From Candidatus Polarisedimenticolia bacterium (lineage in GTDB: Bacteria; Acidobacteriota; Polarisedimenticolia; Gp22-AA2; AA152): a stretch of 64,000 nucleotides of DNA. The DNA lies in contig DASYRE010000048.1 of assembly GCA_036004685.1 (NCBI GenBank), positions 55,630 through 119,629 of the forward strand. Reading direction: 5' to 3'. Shown in pieces: positions 9,065 through 18,381 of the stretch (the stretch's first letter is position 1; the number at the start of each line of letters is the position of its first letter). Under the pieces are notes generated by a model. That model did no database searches. It saw nothing but the letters and a program-made list of their open reading frames with translations, and was not told the DNA's origin. The position numbers and the translations under genes are program-made.

Positions 9065-11167
9065 ATGGGGGACCGTAAGGAGCCTGCCCCGCAAGCCGTT
9101 CCGCGCACCCCTCCGCCAGGGGAGAAAGACGCCGCGGCCCCCCTCGACGCGCCCAGGCCGGCCTCCCCGGAGCCGGGCGGACGTTTTCGGCTGGTGTCGG
9201 ACTACGAGCCGCGCGGCGATCAGCCCGAGGCGATCGAGAAACTGCTCGGCTCGATTCGCTCGGGACGAAATCACCAGGTCCTCCTGGGGGTCACCGGCTC
9301 CGGAAAGACGTTCACCATGGCACAGATCGTCGCGGCCTTGAATCGCCCCACGCTCGTCTTCTCGCACAACAAGACCCTGGCGGCGCAGCTCTACCAGGAG
9401 TTCAAGCGCTTCTTTCCGGACAATGCGGTGGAGTATTTCGTCTCCTACTACGACTACTACCAGCCCGAGGCCTACGTTCCCCAGACCGACACGTACATCG
9501 AGAAGGAATCAACCATCAACGACGAGATCGACCGGCTGCGCCATTCGGCCACCCGCTCCCTCTTCGAGCGCCGGGACGTCGTCATCGTCGCCTCGGTCTC
9601 CTGCATCTACGGGCTGGGCTCCCCCGAGGCCTATCACGGAATGATGGTCTTTCTGGAGGAAGGGTCCGATCTCGACCGCGACGCGATGCTGCGCAAGCTC
9701 GTCGAGATCCAATACGAGCGGAAGCAGTTCGATCTCGAGCGGGGCGGATTCCGGGTGCGCGGCGACGTCGTGGAGATTTTTCCGGGATACGAGGAGTTCG
9801 CCGTCCGCGTCGAGTTCTTCGGGGACACGGTGGAAGCGTTGCACGCGATCGATCCGATCCGCGGCAAGCCGCTCCGCCGGCTCGGGAGGATCCCGATCTA
9901 TCCCAACTCGCACTACGTGACTCCCCGGGATCGTCTGGAGAAGGCAGTCGAGACCATCAAGACGGAGCTGGCCGAGCGTCTGGCGGACCTGGAAAGCCGC
10001 CACAAGCTTTTGGAGGCGCAGCGCCTCCATCAGCGGACCATGTTCGATCTGGAGATGATCCAGGAGATCGGGTACTGCCAGGGGATCGAGAACTATTCGA
10101 GGCATCTCACCGGGCGGAGGCCGGGGGAGCCCCCGCCGACGCTGCTCGACTATCTGCCCAAGGACGCGCTGCTCATCATCGACGAGAGCCACGTCACGAT
10201 TCCCCAGATCAAGGGGATGTTCCGGGGGGACCGGTCGCGGAAGGAGACCCTGGTGGAATACGGCTTCCGCCTTCCGTCCGCCGTGGACAACCGGCCGCTG
10301 ACTTTCGACGAATTCCGGCAGCGGGTCGGCCAGATCCTGTACGTCTCGGCGACGCCCGGGCCGTACGAGCTCGAGCAGTCCGGGGGCGAGGTCGTGGAGC
10401 AGGTGCTCCGTCCGACCGGCCTGATCGATCCCGAAATCGTCGTCCGGCCGATCCGGAATCAAGTGGACGACCTGCTCGCCGAGATTCGCGAGAGGGTGGC
10501 GCTGGGCGATCGGACCCTGGTGACCACCCTGACGAAGCGGATGGCGGAGGAGCTGACCCAGTATTATCGGGACGTCGGCGTCAAGGTCGAATACCTCCAC
10601 TCCGACGTGGCGACCCTGGAGCGCGTCGGGATCCTGCGGCGCCTGCGGAAAGGCGAGTTCGACGTCCTGGTCGGCGTCAACCTCCTCCGGGAGGGGCTGG
10701 ATCTCCCCGAAGTCTCCCTCGTCGGCGTGCTCGACGCCGACAAGGAAGGGTACCTGCGCTCGGCGGGGGCGCTGATCCAGACGGCCGGGCGGGCCGCCCG
10801 GAACGTCAGGGGGCGCGTGATCTTCTACGCCGATCGAATGACCGACTCGATGGCGCGCGCCATCCATGAGACGGGACGCCGCCGCGAGCTGCAAAAAGCC
10901 TACAATGAAGAGCACGGGATCACGCCCGAATCGATCGTCAAGTCGCTCGACGAGGTCCTCGGAAGCGTCTACGAGGCCGACTATCTCAAAATCGACGTCG
11001 AGGTCGGAGAGGACGAGATCCCCTACGCCAGCCGCTCCGAGCTGGAGCGCGAGATCCTCGCCCTGAGGGCGGAAATGAAGAAGGCGGCCGCCAACCTCGA
11101 GTTCGAGCGCGCCGCGGAGCTGCGGGATCGGATCCGGTTCCTGGAGAAGATCGACCTCAGCGCCTGA
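9065..11167 (+). CDS. uvrB: Excinuclease ABC subunit B
   Basis: A 700-residue UvrB, the damage-verifying helicase-like subunit of nucleotide excision repair. The Walker A motif GVTGSGKT is at 75-82. The [10 protein letters not shown] beta-hairpin that inserts between the strands is present near residues 125-140. DESH (Walker B), the helicase C-terminal motifs and a UVR domain at the C terminus (final ~45 residues, binding UvrC) complete it. The ATG at 9065 follows GGAGAGAG. Compared with the usual ~670 residues it carries a Pro/Ala-rich, disordered N-terminal extension of about 40 residues. uvrC begins 15 bases after the stop, forming an operon. Confidence 0.97.
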   Translation: MGDRKEPAPQAVPRTPPPGEKDAAAPLDAPRPASPEPGGRFRLVSDYEPRGDQPEAIEKLLGSIRSGRNHQVLLGVTGSGKTFTMAQIVAALNRPTLVFSHNKTLAAQLYQEFKRFFPDNAVEYFVSYYDYYQPEAYVPQTDTYIEKESTINDEIDRLRHSATRSLFERRDVVIVASVSCIYGLGSPEAYHGMMVFLEEGSDLDRDAMLRKLVEIQYERKQFDLERGGFRVRGDVVEIFPGYEEFAVRVEFFGDTVEALHAIDPIRGKPLRRLGRIPIYPNSHYVTPRDRLEKAVETIKTELAERLADLESRHKLLEAQRLHQRTMFDLEMIQEIGYCQGIENYSRHLTGRRPGEPPPTLLDYLPKDALLIIDESHVTIPQIKGMFRGDRSRKETLVEYGFRLPSAVDNRPLTFDEFRQRVGQILYVSATPGPYELEQSGGEVVEQVLRPTGLIDPEIVVRPIRNQVDDLLAEIRERVALGDRTLVTTLTKRMAEELTQYYRDVGVKVEYLHSDVATLERVGILRRLRKGEFDVLVGVNLLREGLDLPEVSLVGVLDADKEGYLRSAGALIQTAGRAARNVRGRVIFYADRMTDSMARAIHETGRRRELQKAYNEEHGITPESIVKSLDEVLGSVYEADYLKIDVEVGEDEIPYASRSELEREILALRAEMKKAAANLEFERAAELRDRIRFLEKIDLSA

Positions 11168-11182
11168 GTCGGGAAGACATCG

Positions 11183-13054
11183 ATGGACATTCATCTGACG
11201 CCGGAAGCCCGGGAGCTTCTCCTGGAGGACAAGCTCTCCGAGCTTCCCGACGCCCCCGGGGTCTACCTCTATAAGGACGGCCGCGGCCGCGTTCTCTACG
11301 TCGGCAAGGCGGCCTCGCTGCGGAGCCGGGTCCGCTCCTACTTCCAGAAGAGCGCCCAGCACCCGCCCAAGACCCTCGCCCTGGTCGCCGAGATCCGGGA
11401 TCTCGAGCTGATTCTCACCGCCAGCGGCACGGAAGCCCTGATCCTCGAGAACAACCTCATCAAGAGGGAGCGGCCCCGTTACAACGTCCTCATGCGGGAC
11501 GACAAGAACTTCCCCTATCTCAAGATGACTTTCGGGGATCCCTTTCCGCGGGTCGTCCTGGTGCGACGGGCGAAGCTGGACGGCAGCCTGTACTTCGGCC
11601 CTTTCCTTCCGGCGAGCGGAGCGCGCAAGGCGCTCCGCATGGTGGCGCGCTTCTTCCGGGTCGCCATCTGTCACGAGAGGCTCGACGGGAGCCGGCCGCG
11701 TCCCTGCCTCTACTACCAGCTCAATCAATGCACGGGGCCCTGCGCGGGGCTGGTCGCCCAAGAGGATTATCGGCAGCAGGTCCAGGAAGCCCGGATGTTC
11801 CTTGAAGGCAGGAACCGCGAGCTGCTCGGCCGTCTCAAGGAGCGCATGCAGGAAGCGTCGCGCCAGGAGCAGTTCGAGACGGCGGCTCACTATCGCGATC
11901 TGCTGCATTCGATCGAGGGGCTCGCGGTCCGCCAGCGCTTCAGCTCGGTGGGACTCGAGGATCAGGACTATTTCGCCCACCATCGGGAAGGGGACCAGGC
12001 GGCGCTGCAGATCTTCCAGATGCGCCACGGAGTCGTCGCGTCGCGCCGGGAATTCACCTTCGAGAAGGCCTCCGAGCCCGAGGACGAGCTCACCGCCGCC
12101 TACCTCCAGCAGTACTACGCCTCGGTGGAGGAGGTTCCCGCGGAGATCTACGTCCCGGCGGAGCCCGCCGGAAAGGATCTGCTGGAGGAGTGGCTCAGCC
12201 AGAGGAAGGGCGTGCGCGTGCGAATTCTCGTCCCGCATCGCGGTCCCAAGCGGGCCTTTCTGGAGACCGTGGCGCAGAACGCCAAGCTGGCGTTCGAGAG
12301 CGTGTTCCGCAGCGGCCATACCCACGGCGTCGAGGCGGCCGAGGCGCTGCGGGAGTCGCTCGGACTGGAGGAGACGCCGCTCCGGATCGAAGCGTTCGAC
12401 ATCTCCAACCTGCATGGCAGCGACTCGGTGGCCTCGATGGTCGTCTGGGAAGGGGGCAAGATGCGGCCGGCGGAATACCGGACCTTCCGGGTCAAGACCG
12501 TGGAAGGAGCGGACGATTTCGCGTCGATCGCCGAAGTCGTGGGACGGCGGTACACGCGCCTCGTCCGGGAGGGCAAGGATCTTCCCGACCTGGTGCTCAT
12601 CGACGGCGGCAAAGGGCAGCTCTCCGCGGCGGCGGCCGTTCTGGAAAAGCTCGACCTGGTGACCCTGCGCCTGGTCTCGATCGCCAAGAGGGAGGAGATT
12701 CTCCACCTCAAGGGGCAGGACCGGGAGTTCGCCCTCGACCATTCTTCGCCGGCTCTTCACCTCGTCCAAAGGATCCGGGACGAAGCCCATCGCTTCGCGA
12801 TCACCCGGCATCGGCGCTCCCGATCCCGGCGCACCCTGACCACCGCGTTGATGGAGATTCCCGGGATCGGCGTGTCGCGCGCCCGGAGGCTTCTGAAGAC
12901 GTTCGGCAGCGTCAAGGGGATCCTGGCCGCCTCGCAGGAAGATCTGGTGAGGGAAGTGGGCCCGGCGCTGGCCGAGCGAATCCGGCGCAACCTCTCGGGC
13001 CCCGGCGCCCGCGAGGCCGGCGAACCCTCCGTGAAAGCCGATTTAACTCATTGA
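11183..13054 (+). CDS. uvrC: Excinuclease ABC subunit C
   Basis: A 623-residue UvrC that makes both incisions in nucleotide excision repair. Order of domains: GIY-YIG nuclease at about 22-100 (PGVYLYKD, LYVGKA), a cysteine cluster region near 170-190 (CLYYQLNQCTGPC), a UVR domain about 200-240 that contacts UvrB, the RNase H-like endonuclease domain (FDISNLHGS with the catalytic Asp, then LIDGGKGQL) and a C-terminal helix-hairpin-helix (IPGIG, FGSVKGI). Length and order are normal. It is co-transcribed with uvrB. Confidence 0.97.
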   Translation: MDIHLTPEARELLLEDKLSELPDAPGVYLYKDGRGRVLYVGKAASLRSRVRSYFQKSAQHPPKTLALVAEIRDLELILTASGTEALILENNLIKRERPRYNVLMRDDKNFPYLKMTFGDPFPRVVLVRRAKLDGSLYFGPFLPASGARKALRMVARFFRVAICHERLDGSRPRPCLYYQLNQCTGPCAGLVAQEDYRQQVQEARMFLEGRNRELLGRLKERMQEASRQEQFETAAHYRDLLHSIEGLAVRQRFSSVGLEDQDYFAHHREGDQAALQIFQMRHGVVASRREFTFEKASEPEDELTAAYLQQYYASVEEVPAEIYVPAEPAGKDLLEEWLSQRKGVRVRILVPHRGPKRAFLETVAQNAKLAFESVFRSGHTHGVEAAEALRESLGLEETPLRIEAFDISNLHGSDSVASMVVWEGGKMRPAEYRTFRVKTVEGADDFASIAEVVGRRYTRLVREGKDLPDLVLIDGGKGQLSAAAAVLEKLDLVTLRLVSIAKREEILHLKGQDREFALDHSSPALHLVQRIRDEAHRFAITRHRRSRSRRTLTTALMEIPGIGVSRARRLLKTFGSVKGILAASQEDLVREVGPALAERIRRNLSGPGAREAGEPSVKADLTH

Positions 13055-13065
13055 ACCACTGAGCC

Positions 13066-13094
13066 TTGCACCGGTTCTCCCCGGAACCTATATT
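13066..13094 (+). promoter_or_regulatory. Promoter upstream of the hydrolase-fold gene
   Basis: TTGCAC (13066-13071), 17-base spacer, TATATT (13089-13094). It lies just after the uvrC stop and about 45 bases before the next start codon. Confidence 0.45.
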
Positions 13095-13142
13095 CTCCGG
13101 TACGTCCTGAACGTCCGGACCGGAATGCGGGGAGGCTTGAAA

Positions 13143-14096
13143 ATGCTGGCTCGATTCTTCAAGAGCGGACCGGGAATCCTGCTTCTGACGCCATTGGTTC
13201 TCCTCGCCGGAGCGGGCGGGCTGGTCGGCTACCAGATCCATCAGGTCACCCATCCACCGCGCCTTCACGACACGAATCATCCCGGCGATTTCCTCATGCG
13301 CGCCGACGACATCGACTTCCAGAGCACCGATGGAGTGTCGCTCTCCGGGTGGCTCATCCATGGCGAGCGTGAAGCACCGGTCATCCTCCTCTGCCATGAT
13401 CTGGGCGAGTCGAAGAGCGTCTTCCTGGACTCGGCCGTGGCGCTGCAGCGGATGGGGTACAACCTCTTCCTGATCGATTTTCGCGGACACGGCGAGAGCG
13501 GCGGGACCGCGAGCACCCTGGGGAATCAGGAGCGGTACGACGTGATGGGGGCGGTCGATTTTCTGCGGATGCGGCGCGATCTTTCGTCCGACCGCATGGG
13601 GATATGGGGGGTGGGGATGGGAGCCTACGCTGCCGTCCTCGCGGCCCAGGAGAGGAAGGGCCTGGTCGCCTTGGCGCTCGATTCGCTGTATCCCGACATC
13701 AACGCCTACCTCGATCAGGCGCTGTTCAAAGGGGTGCCCCGGGGCGCGTCGCGGGTCACGAGCTACGCTTCGACTTTCTACGGACCGTACTTCCAGTGGA
13801 AGATTCCCCGCGGCGAGATCGCCCAGGCGGTGACCCGTCTGGCGGACCGGAACCTCCTGTTCGTCGCCGGCGACTCCAAGCCCTGGAGCGTGGAAGCGGG
13901 GAAGGCCCTCTACGCCGCGGTCCCCGAGGGGGGAGGCTCCGACAAGAACCTGCTCCTGTTGGGCAGCAGCGGGGTGGCCGGGCTCTATGCCGAAGACAAG
14001 CGGAAATACGAGGAGGCGATCACCGGCTTCTTCGGAACCTACCTTCACGTTCACCCGGAGCAGGCCCCCGAGAACATCCAGGTCAAGATTCCCTAG
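13143..14096 (+). CDS. Membrane-anchored alpha/beta-hydrolase-fold protein lacking the catalytic serine
   Basis: A 317-residue protein with an N-terminal membrane segment (about 9-30) and an alpha/beta-hydrolase fold on the outside. HDLGES resembles the oxyanion loop, and RGHGES is a typical strand-turn. The nucleophile elbow, normally G-x-S-x-G, reads GVGMG, so the serine position (residue 158) is glycine. The usual C-terminal histidine is also absent (GSSGVAG where a His is expected). A hydrolase of this type is therefore unlikely to work by the normal mechanism; it may be a binding or scaffold protein. The ATG at 13143 was chosen over the ATG at 13125 because GGAGG (13131-13135) lies 7 bases before it. 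It sits alone between uvrC and a polyprenyl synthase. Confidence 0.8.
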   Translation: MLARFFKSGPGILLLTPLVLLAGAGGLVGYQIHQVTHPPRLHDTNHPGDFLMRADDIDFQSTDGVSLSGWLIHGEREAPVILLCHDLGESKSVFLDSAVALQRMGYNLFLIDFRGHGESGGTASTLGNQERYDVMGAVDFLRMRRDLSSDRMGIWGVGMGAYAAVLAAQERKGLVALALDSLYPDINAYLDQALFKGVPRGASRVTSYASTFYGPYFQWKIPRGEIAQAVTRLADRNLLFVAGDSKPWSVEAGKALYAAVPEGGGSDKNLLLLGSSGVAGLYAEDKRKYEEAITGFFGTYLHVHPEQAPENIQVKIP

Positions 14097-14195
14097 CGTC
14101 TCCGCCGCGCCGGTCGTCCGGGACGGATAGGCCCGCCCTCCCGTGATAACATTCCTCCACCCAGGGAATCGCCCCGCTCCGGGGCGGAGAGATCG

Positions 14196-15125
14196 ATGCC
14201 TCCACGACCGGCTTCGCCGCGCTTCTTCTCGCTTGCGCCCGCTCCCCCCGCCAAGGTCCGCCGGTTCCTCGAGGAGCACGCCCGGCTCGTCGACCGGGAG
14301 ATGGACCGTCTCCTTCCGGCGGTGTCCCCCGAATCGGCGGATGTCGCCGCCGCCATGCGCTACACGGCGCTGGCCCCCGGAAAACGGCTGCGTCCGATCC
14401 TGGCCCTCGCCGTCGCCGATCTCTATCGCGCCCCGCGGGAGCGAGTCGTGCCCGCGGCCTGCGCGCTGGAGATGGTGCACGCCTGTTCCCTGATCCTGGA
14501 CGATCTTCCCTGCATGGACGACGCGGCGACGCGCCGGGGAAGGCCCGCGAATCATCGCGTCCACGGCGAGGCCACGGCCGTCCTGGCGGCCTTCGCGTTG
14601 CTGAATCTGGCCTACGGAATCCTTTCCGGCGCGGCGGCCGGGCTCGGCGACAGCATCCGGGCCGAGGCGGGAAGACGCTTGAGCCTGGCTCTGGGCACCG
14701 ACGGGATGATCGGCGGCCAGGCGCTGGATCTCGCGGTTTCTCCTTCCGGGGTGAATCTGGATCGTCTGGAGAAGGTCCACAGCCGGAAGACGGGGAGTCT
14801 CTTCATTGCCTCGGTGGAAGTGGGCGCGATCCTCGGGGGCGCGCCCGAAAAGGAGCGTTCGGCGCTGGCCGCTTTCGCGAAGAACCTGGGGCTGGCGTAC
14901 CAGATCGTCGACGATCTCCTCGACGCGACCGGATCGATCGAGCAGATCGGCAAGCCCGTCCATGCCGACCCGCGCGGCAACTTCGTCGATCTCGCCGGTG
15001 TGGAGGGGGCCCGGCATCTGGCGCGGGAGCTCGCCGACTGCGCCGTGGAGCACCTTTCGCCGCTGGGGAATCGGAGCTCGCTGCTCCGCGGCCTCGCCTC
15101 CGAATTGATCCACCGGGAACGCTGA
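14196..15125 (+). CDS. Polyprenyl (farnesyl/geranylgeranyl) diphosphate synthase
   Basis: A 309-residue trans-isoprenyl diphosphate synthase that condenses isopentenyl diphosphate with an allylic diphosphate. The IPP-binding motif GKRLRP is at 62-67. The first aspartate-rich motif DDLPCMD is at 102-108, the FARM with the two extra residues typical of type II bacterial enzymes. The second, DDLLD, is near 239. IspA (C15) and CrtE (C20) cannot be separated by eye. The ATG follows GGAGAG. It lies 7 bases before the start of the next gene, a large membrane protein, so they probably share a transcript. Confidence 0.92.
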   Translation: MPPRPASPRFFSLAPAPPAKVRRFLEEHARLVDREMDRLLPAVSPESADVAAAMRYTALAPGKRLRPILALAVADLYRAPRERVVPAACALEMVHACSLILDDLPCMDDAATRRGRPANHRVHGEATAVLAAFALLNLAYGILSGAAAGLGDSIRAEAGRRLSLALGTDGMIGGQALDLAVSPSGVNLDRLEKVHSRKTGSLFIASVEVGAILGGAPEKERSALAAFAKNLGLAYQIVDDLLDATGSIEQIGKPVHADPRGNFVDLAGVEGARHLARELADCAVEHLSPLGNRSSLLRGLASELIHRER

Positions 15126-15132
15126 ATTGAGC

Positions 15133-16998
15133 ATGGATCGATCCGCGGGCGATCCGATCGAATCCCTCCGGGACGCGTTGCGCCGGCGCGGTTATCTCGA
15201 TCGCGGCCTGGATCGGATGATGCTGAGGGACGCCGGATCCCGCGCCGGCTGGCTGGTCGGCTGCCTGCGCGCCGGATTGCTCTCCGGCGCCTTCCTCGGC
15301 TTGGCTCTCCTGCTCGTCCTCGTGCTCAGCCGGCAGCCCCTCTTGACCTCCCGGGAGACAGCGCTTCTGGGCGTCTATCTCGCCGCGCTTTCGATCTTCC
15401 TGATGACGGTCTTCGAGATCGGTTGCGCTCTTCTCGCCCGCCTGCTCGTGGGCGTCGCTCCCCGATCGCGATGGGACGCGGGGAAGATCGCGCGCACGGT
15501 GGGCGTGACCGGAACTCTGGCCGCGGCCCTCTACCTGTCGCTTTGGTGGCACGGGCGCGGCGGCGGAGGCCCGGCGGCGCAGTTCGCGGTCATCGCGGTC
15601 ATCCTGGCTCTGAGCCTGGCCTTCGGCCGACTCACCTCCCTGGCCGCCTTGCTCTCCCTCATTCGGCCCGGGCGCCTCCCCGCGCCCCGGGCCGGCGGCG
15701 TGCGGGCCCGCCTGGTCGTCTCGATCGGGCTCCTCCTGCTGGTGGGGACGCTGATCCTGGCGCCCTGGGGAAGGAATCGCTCCACATCGTCGAGTGCTGC
15801 GAGAATTCCCCCGGCCGCGCTGCATCCTGCCCCCGGGAGAATCCTCTGGGTCGCCATCGACGGCCTCGGTGATGAGCTTTTCCGGACCTTGAAGTCGGCG
15901 GGCCATCTTCCGTACATCGCCTCGCTCCAAGCGCAAGGATGTCTCGTCGGCCTGTCGCGGCCGGCGGCGGAGCCCCCGTCGATCTGGGTGAGCGCCGCCA
16001 CCGGATTCCCGCCCGAGCGCCACGGGATCCGCGGGGTCGACACGGCGACTCTGGCGGGGATCGATGCGCCGGTCGGCGATTCGGCCTGGGCGGGTCCCTT
16101 GCTTCGGGCGGCGAAATGGATGGCGCCCTGGCTGCCCCCGGTGCGTCAGATCCCCGTTTCGGGGGTCTCGCGCCAAGACAAGATGATTTGGGAAATCATG
16201 AGCGATCTCGGGCGCCCATCCTACGTCGTGAATTGGTGGGCCACCTGGCCGGCCGGGGAGGGTCTAGGGGTCCTCATCACCGAGCGGGCCTATTTCCGTC
16301 TCGACGCGGGCGGCCCTCCCGACCGGGAGATTTCGCCTCGAGAGGAATTCGAGCGCCTGCGCGCCCAATTCCCCGAATTCCTGCGCCTGCACCCGCGCGG
16401 AAGTCTGGGGCGCCCGGGGAGGGATCCCGGCGTGGCAGGAGCAGAGCTCGACACCTATCATCTGGATCGGGCCGCGGATGCCTGGAAGGATGGGCACTGG
16501 CCGCTGGTCGCGGTCTATCTGAACGGCGGCGACCTCATCGCCTCGGGGTTCAAAGGCGCGGAGCATCCCGCCGGCGGCGTGCAGAGGGCGGCCTCTCTGA
16601 TCGCGCACCTCGACTACGTCGATTCCCGGGTCGAGGAGATGGCCGCGGCGCGGCGGCCCGGGGACGTCCTCCTCATCCAGGGCGACCCCGGCCGGGAGTC
16701 GGATCCCGCGGGCGATTCCGGCTTTCTTCTTATGATCGGGCGTGGAATCGGGCACCAGACGGTCCGCGGGCGCCTTCTGGACGTCACCCCCACTCTTCTG
16801 CGGATCGCGGGGTTGCCGCTCTCCCGGGAGATGGCAGGGAGGCCCGCGGAAGCCTGCCTCGACGGCGCGGTGTTCGGCGATCCTAACGGGCTCCCCTCCA
16901 TCGCCGGCTACGGCGAGCGACGTCCTGCCGACAGTCGCGCCTCCGATTTCGATCCTGAAGTTCTGGAACGGCTTCGCTCCCTGGGCTATATTCGCTGA
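15133..16998 (+). CDS. Membrane protein with degenerate alkaline-phosphatase-superfamily domain
   Basis: A 621-residue protein with about four or five transmembrane helices in the first 210 residues and a nucleotide pyrophosphatase/phosphodiesterase-like domain behind them. The first metal aspartate appears in AIDGLGD (Asp243), and the nucleophile region is SIWVSAATG with Ser287 in place of the usual Thr. Where the family has SDHG there is GDPG (Asp518), and the D-x-x-x-H motif is also altered, so several metal ligands are missing. The C-terminal LRSLGYI resembles the end of many sulfatase-like proteins. A binding or regulatory function is as likely as catalysis. Its transcript probably starts with the polyprenyl synthase gene. 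Confidence 0.75.
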   Translation: MDRSAGDPIESLRDALRRRGYLDRGLDRMMLRDAGSRAGWLVGCLRAGLLSGAFLGLALLLVLVLSRQPLLTSRETALLGVYLAALSIFLMTVFEIGCALLARLLVGVAPRSRWDAGKIARTVGVTGTLAAALYLSLWWHGRGGGGPAAQFAVIAVILALSLAFGRLTSLAALLSLIRPGRLPAPRAGGVRARLVVSIGLLLLVGTLILAPWGRNRSTSSSAARIPPAALHPAPGRILWVAIDGLGDELFRTLKSAGHLPYIASLQAQGCLVGLSRPAAEPPSIWVSAATGFPPERHGIRGVDTATLAGIDAPVGDSAWAGPLLRAAKWMAPWLPPVRQIPVSGVSRQDKMIWEIMSDLGRPSYVVNWWATWPAGEGLGVLITERAYFRLDAGGPPDREISPREEFERLRAQFPEFLRLHPRGSLGRPGRDPGVAGAELDTYHLDRAADAWKDGHWPLVAVYLNGGDLIASGFKGAEHPAGGVQRAASLIAHLDYVDSRVEEMAAARRPGDVLLIQGDPGRESDPAGDSGFLLMIGRGIGHQTVRGRLLDVTPTLLRIAGLPLSREMAGRPAEACLDGAVFGDPNGLPSIAGYGERRPADSRASDFDPEVLERLRSLGYIR

Positions 16999-17043
16999 AA
17001 GCCGGATCGGCCGGGAAGGCAGGCGAGGAGAGGCAGATTCCCC

Positions 17044-17072
17044 TTTACAGTCGCGGCTTTCTATCGTATATT
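17044..17072 (+). promoter_or_regulatory. Strong sigma-70-like promoter of the HprK/PqqD/radical SAM block
   Basis: TTTACA (17044-17049), 17-base spacer, TATATT (17067-17072). Each hexamer has only one mismatch to consensus. The next coding region starts 119 bases after the expected transcription start. Confidence 0.65.
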
Positions 17073-17197
17073 CCGAGCTGACTTACAATTAGGCCGATGC
17101 TCTCTCGGTCGTCAAGGCGCGAGCGGCGCGGGCGACAGTCGACGCTGCGGCAACCGGCGCCATCACGGAGAGGCTTATCGAGAACCTCGCCAGAGAG

Positions 17198-18097
17198 TTG
17201 GAATTCCACCCCACGCCCGATTTCTTCACCCGAAACCTCAAGCGGCGGGGAACGGGGTCGGCACGGATTGCGATAGCGGGACTGGGCTTGCGCCTCGAAG
17301 GGCTGGCCCCTGAGGATGAGATTCGGATCCGCAGCCGCTACGGGATCTTCGTGCGCGACGATGAGTTCTCTCCGGAGGACGTCCGGGTCACCGTCGTCGA
17401 GGCGGAGGTTCCCGCGTTCCTGCGTCCCCGAAGCGATCCTCGCGGAATGCCCGAGCTTTACCGTCTCGAGCAGTTCAGCCGCGGGAAACGGCTCTTCGCT
17501 TACTCCTACGACTTCGCGGGCTGGTACGACCCTTCGGCGAGGCAAGGGCAGCTGGCCCTGACGGAGACGGGGGATGAGGCGCTGCATCGGTCGGTGGAGA
17601 ATTACCTGCGAAGCGTGACGGCCCACCGGGTGATCGCGGAAGGGGGGTTCGTCCTCCATGGATCCGGGCTCGTGCGGAACGGACGGGCCCACGTCTTCTT
17701 CGGTCCTTCCGGCTCGGGGAAGACGACGGTGACCCTCCTCTCCGAGGCGGAGGTCGTTCTCAGCGACGACCTGGTGCTGATTCGCGAGGGAGCGAGTGGA
17801 TTCGAGGCATGCGCCGTCCCCTTCCGGGGAGTCTACCGCGCGCCGCCGCAGACCGCCGAAGCCTTCCCCATGGCCGGGTTTTACCGCCTGATTCAGCATC
17901 CGTCCGATTCGCTCGAGCGCCTTTCGCCGGCGCGCGCCGCCGCCGAGCTGCTCGCCAGCCTTCCTTTCGTCATGGAAGGAGGGGGCGGATCCCGGGCTCT
18001 CGAAGTCGTGGGCCGTGCCGTCCAAGCGGTCCCCGTCTACCGGCTCCGGTTCCGGAAATCGCCGGAGTTCTGGGCCCTGCTGTCGGAGGAGACATGA
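17198..18097 (+). CDS. HprK-related P-loop kinase-like protein
   Basis: A 299-residue protein of the HPr kinase / PEP-carboxykinase-like P-loop group. A Walker A motif GPSGSGKTT sits at 169-177 and a downstream SDDLV segment corresponds to the acidic metal-binding strand. Such HprK-related proteins recur beside PqqD-like peptide chaperones (the HPr-rel-A type systems), and here a PqqD-like gene begins inside its stop codon. Its substrate is unknown; it probably acts in the cytoplasm. The only standard start is TTG at 17198; the frame is open back to 17093 without ATG or GTG, so the true N terminus could be longer by a non-canonical start. It is the first gene of a four-gene coupled run. Confidence 0.82.
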   Translation: MEFHPTPDFFTRNLKRRGTGSARIAIAGLGLRLEGLAPEDEIRIRSRYGIFVRDDEFSPEDVRVTVVEAEVPAFLRPRSDPRGMPELYRLEQFSRGKRLFAYSYDFAGWYDPSARQGQLALTETGDEALHRSVENYLRSVTAHRVIAEGGFVLHGSGLVRNGRAHVFFGPSGSGKTTVTLLSEAEVVLSDDLVLIREGASGFEACAVPFRGVYRAPPQTAEAFPMAGFYRLIQHPSDSLERLSPARAAAELLASLPFVMEGGGGSRALEVVGRAVQAVPVYRLRFRKSPEFWALLSEET

Positions 18098-18378
18098 AGG
18101 ATGAGCCGGGCGACTCGGGAGCGCGGCCGCTCCGCCGGAACCCCACGGCAGGGTTCCGCATCTTCGAAGGGGAAGCGACCATCGTCCTTCCCGACGGCTC
18201 CTACATCAAAGTGCTCAACCAGACCGGATCCCGGATCTGGGATCTCATGGACGGGAGCCGCGGCGTGAAAGAGATCGCGGCGGTCATCAGCGAAGAGTAC
18301 GAAACGACTCCGGAAGCAGCCGAGCAGGACGTGAACGAATTCGCCGAGCTTCTGGCGCGTAACAATATGCTGGAGTAA
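18094..18378 (+). CDS. PqqD-like peptide chaperone / RiPP recognition protein
   Basis: A 94-residue protein with the PqqD fold pattern: a beta-hairpin (FRIFEGEATIVLPDG), LNQTGSRIWDLMDG, then the helix EIAAVISEEYE and DVNEFAELLARNNMLE. PqqD-type domains bind the leader of a precursor peptide and present it to a radical SAM enzyme. Its ATG overlaps the stop of the HprK-related gene (ATGA), and the radical SAM gene begins three bases after its own stop, so the three proteins are almost certainly made together. Confidence 0.88.
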   Translation: MKDEPGDSGARPLRRNPTAGFRIFEGEATIVLPDGSYIKVLNQTGSRIWDLMDGSRGVKEIAAVISEEYETTPEAAEQDVNEFAELLARNNMLE

Positions 18379-18381
18379 CGC

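Noticed and set aside
9509..12811. A 1100-codon open frame on the minus strand over uvrB and uvrC
   Set aside because: It is exactly opposite two well-conserved repair genes, and its residue composition is a complement-strand artefact of GC-rich coding sequence. No known domain is visible.
17097..17273. A 58-codon frame from ATG 17097 in the leader of the HprK-like gene, as a precursor peptide
   Set aside because: Arg/Ser-rich with no Cys and no conserved motif, and it overlaps the true start of the next gene.
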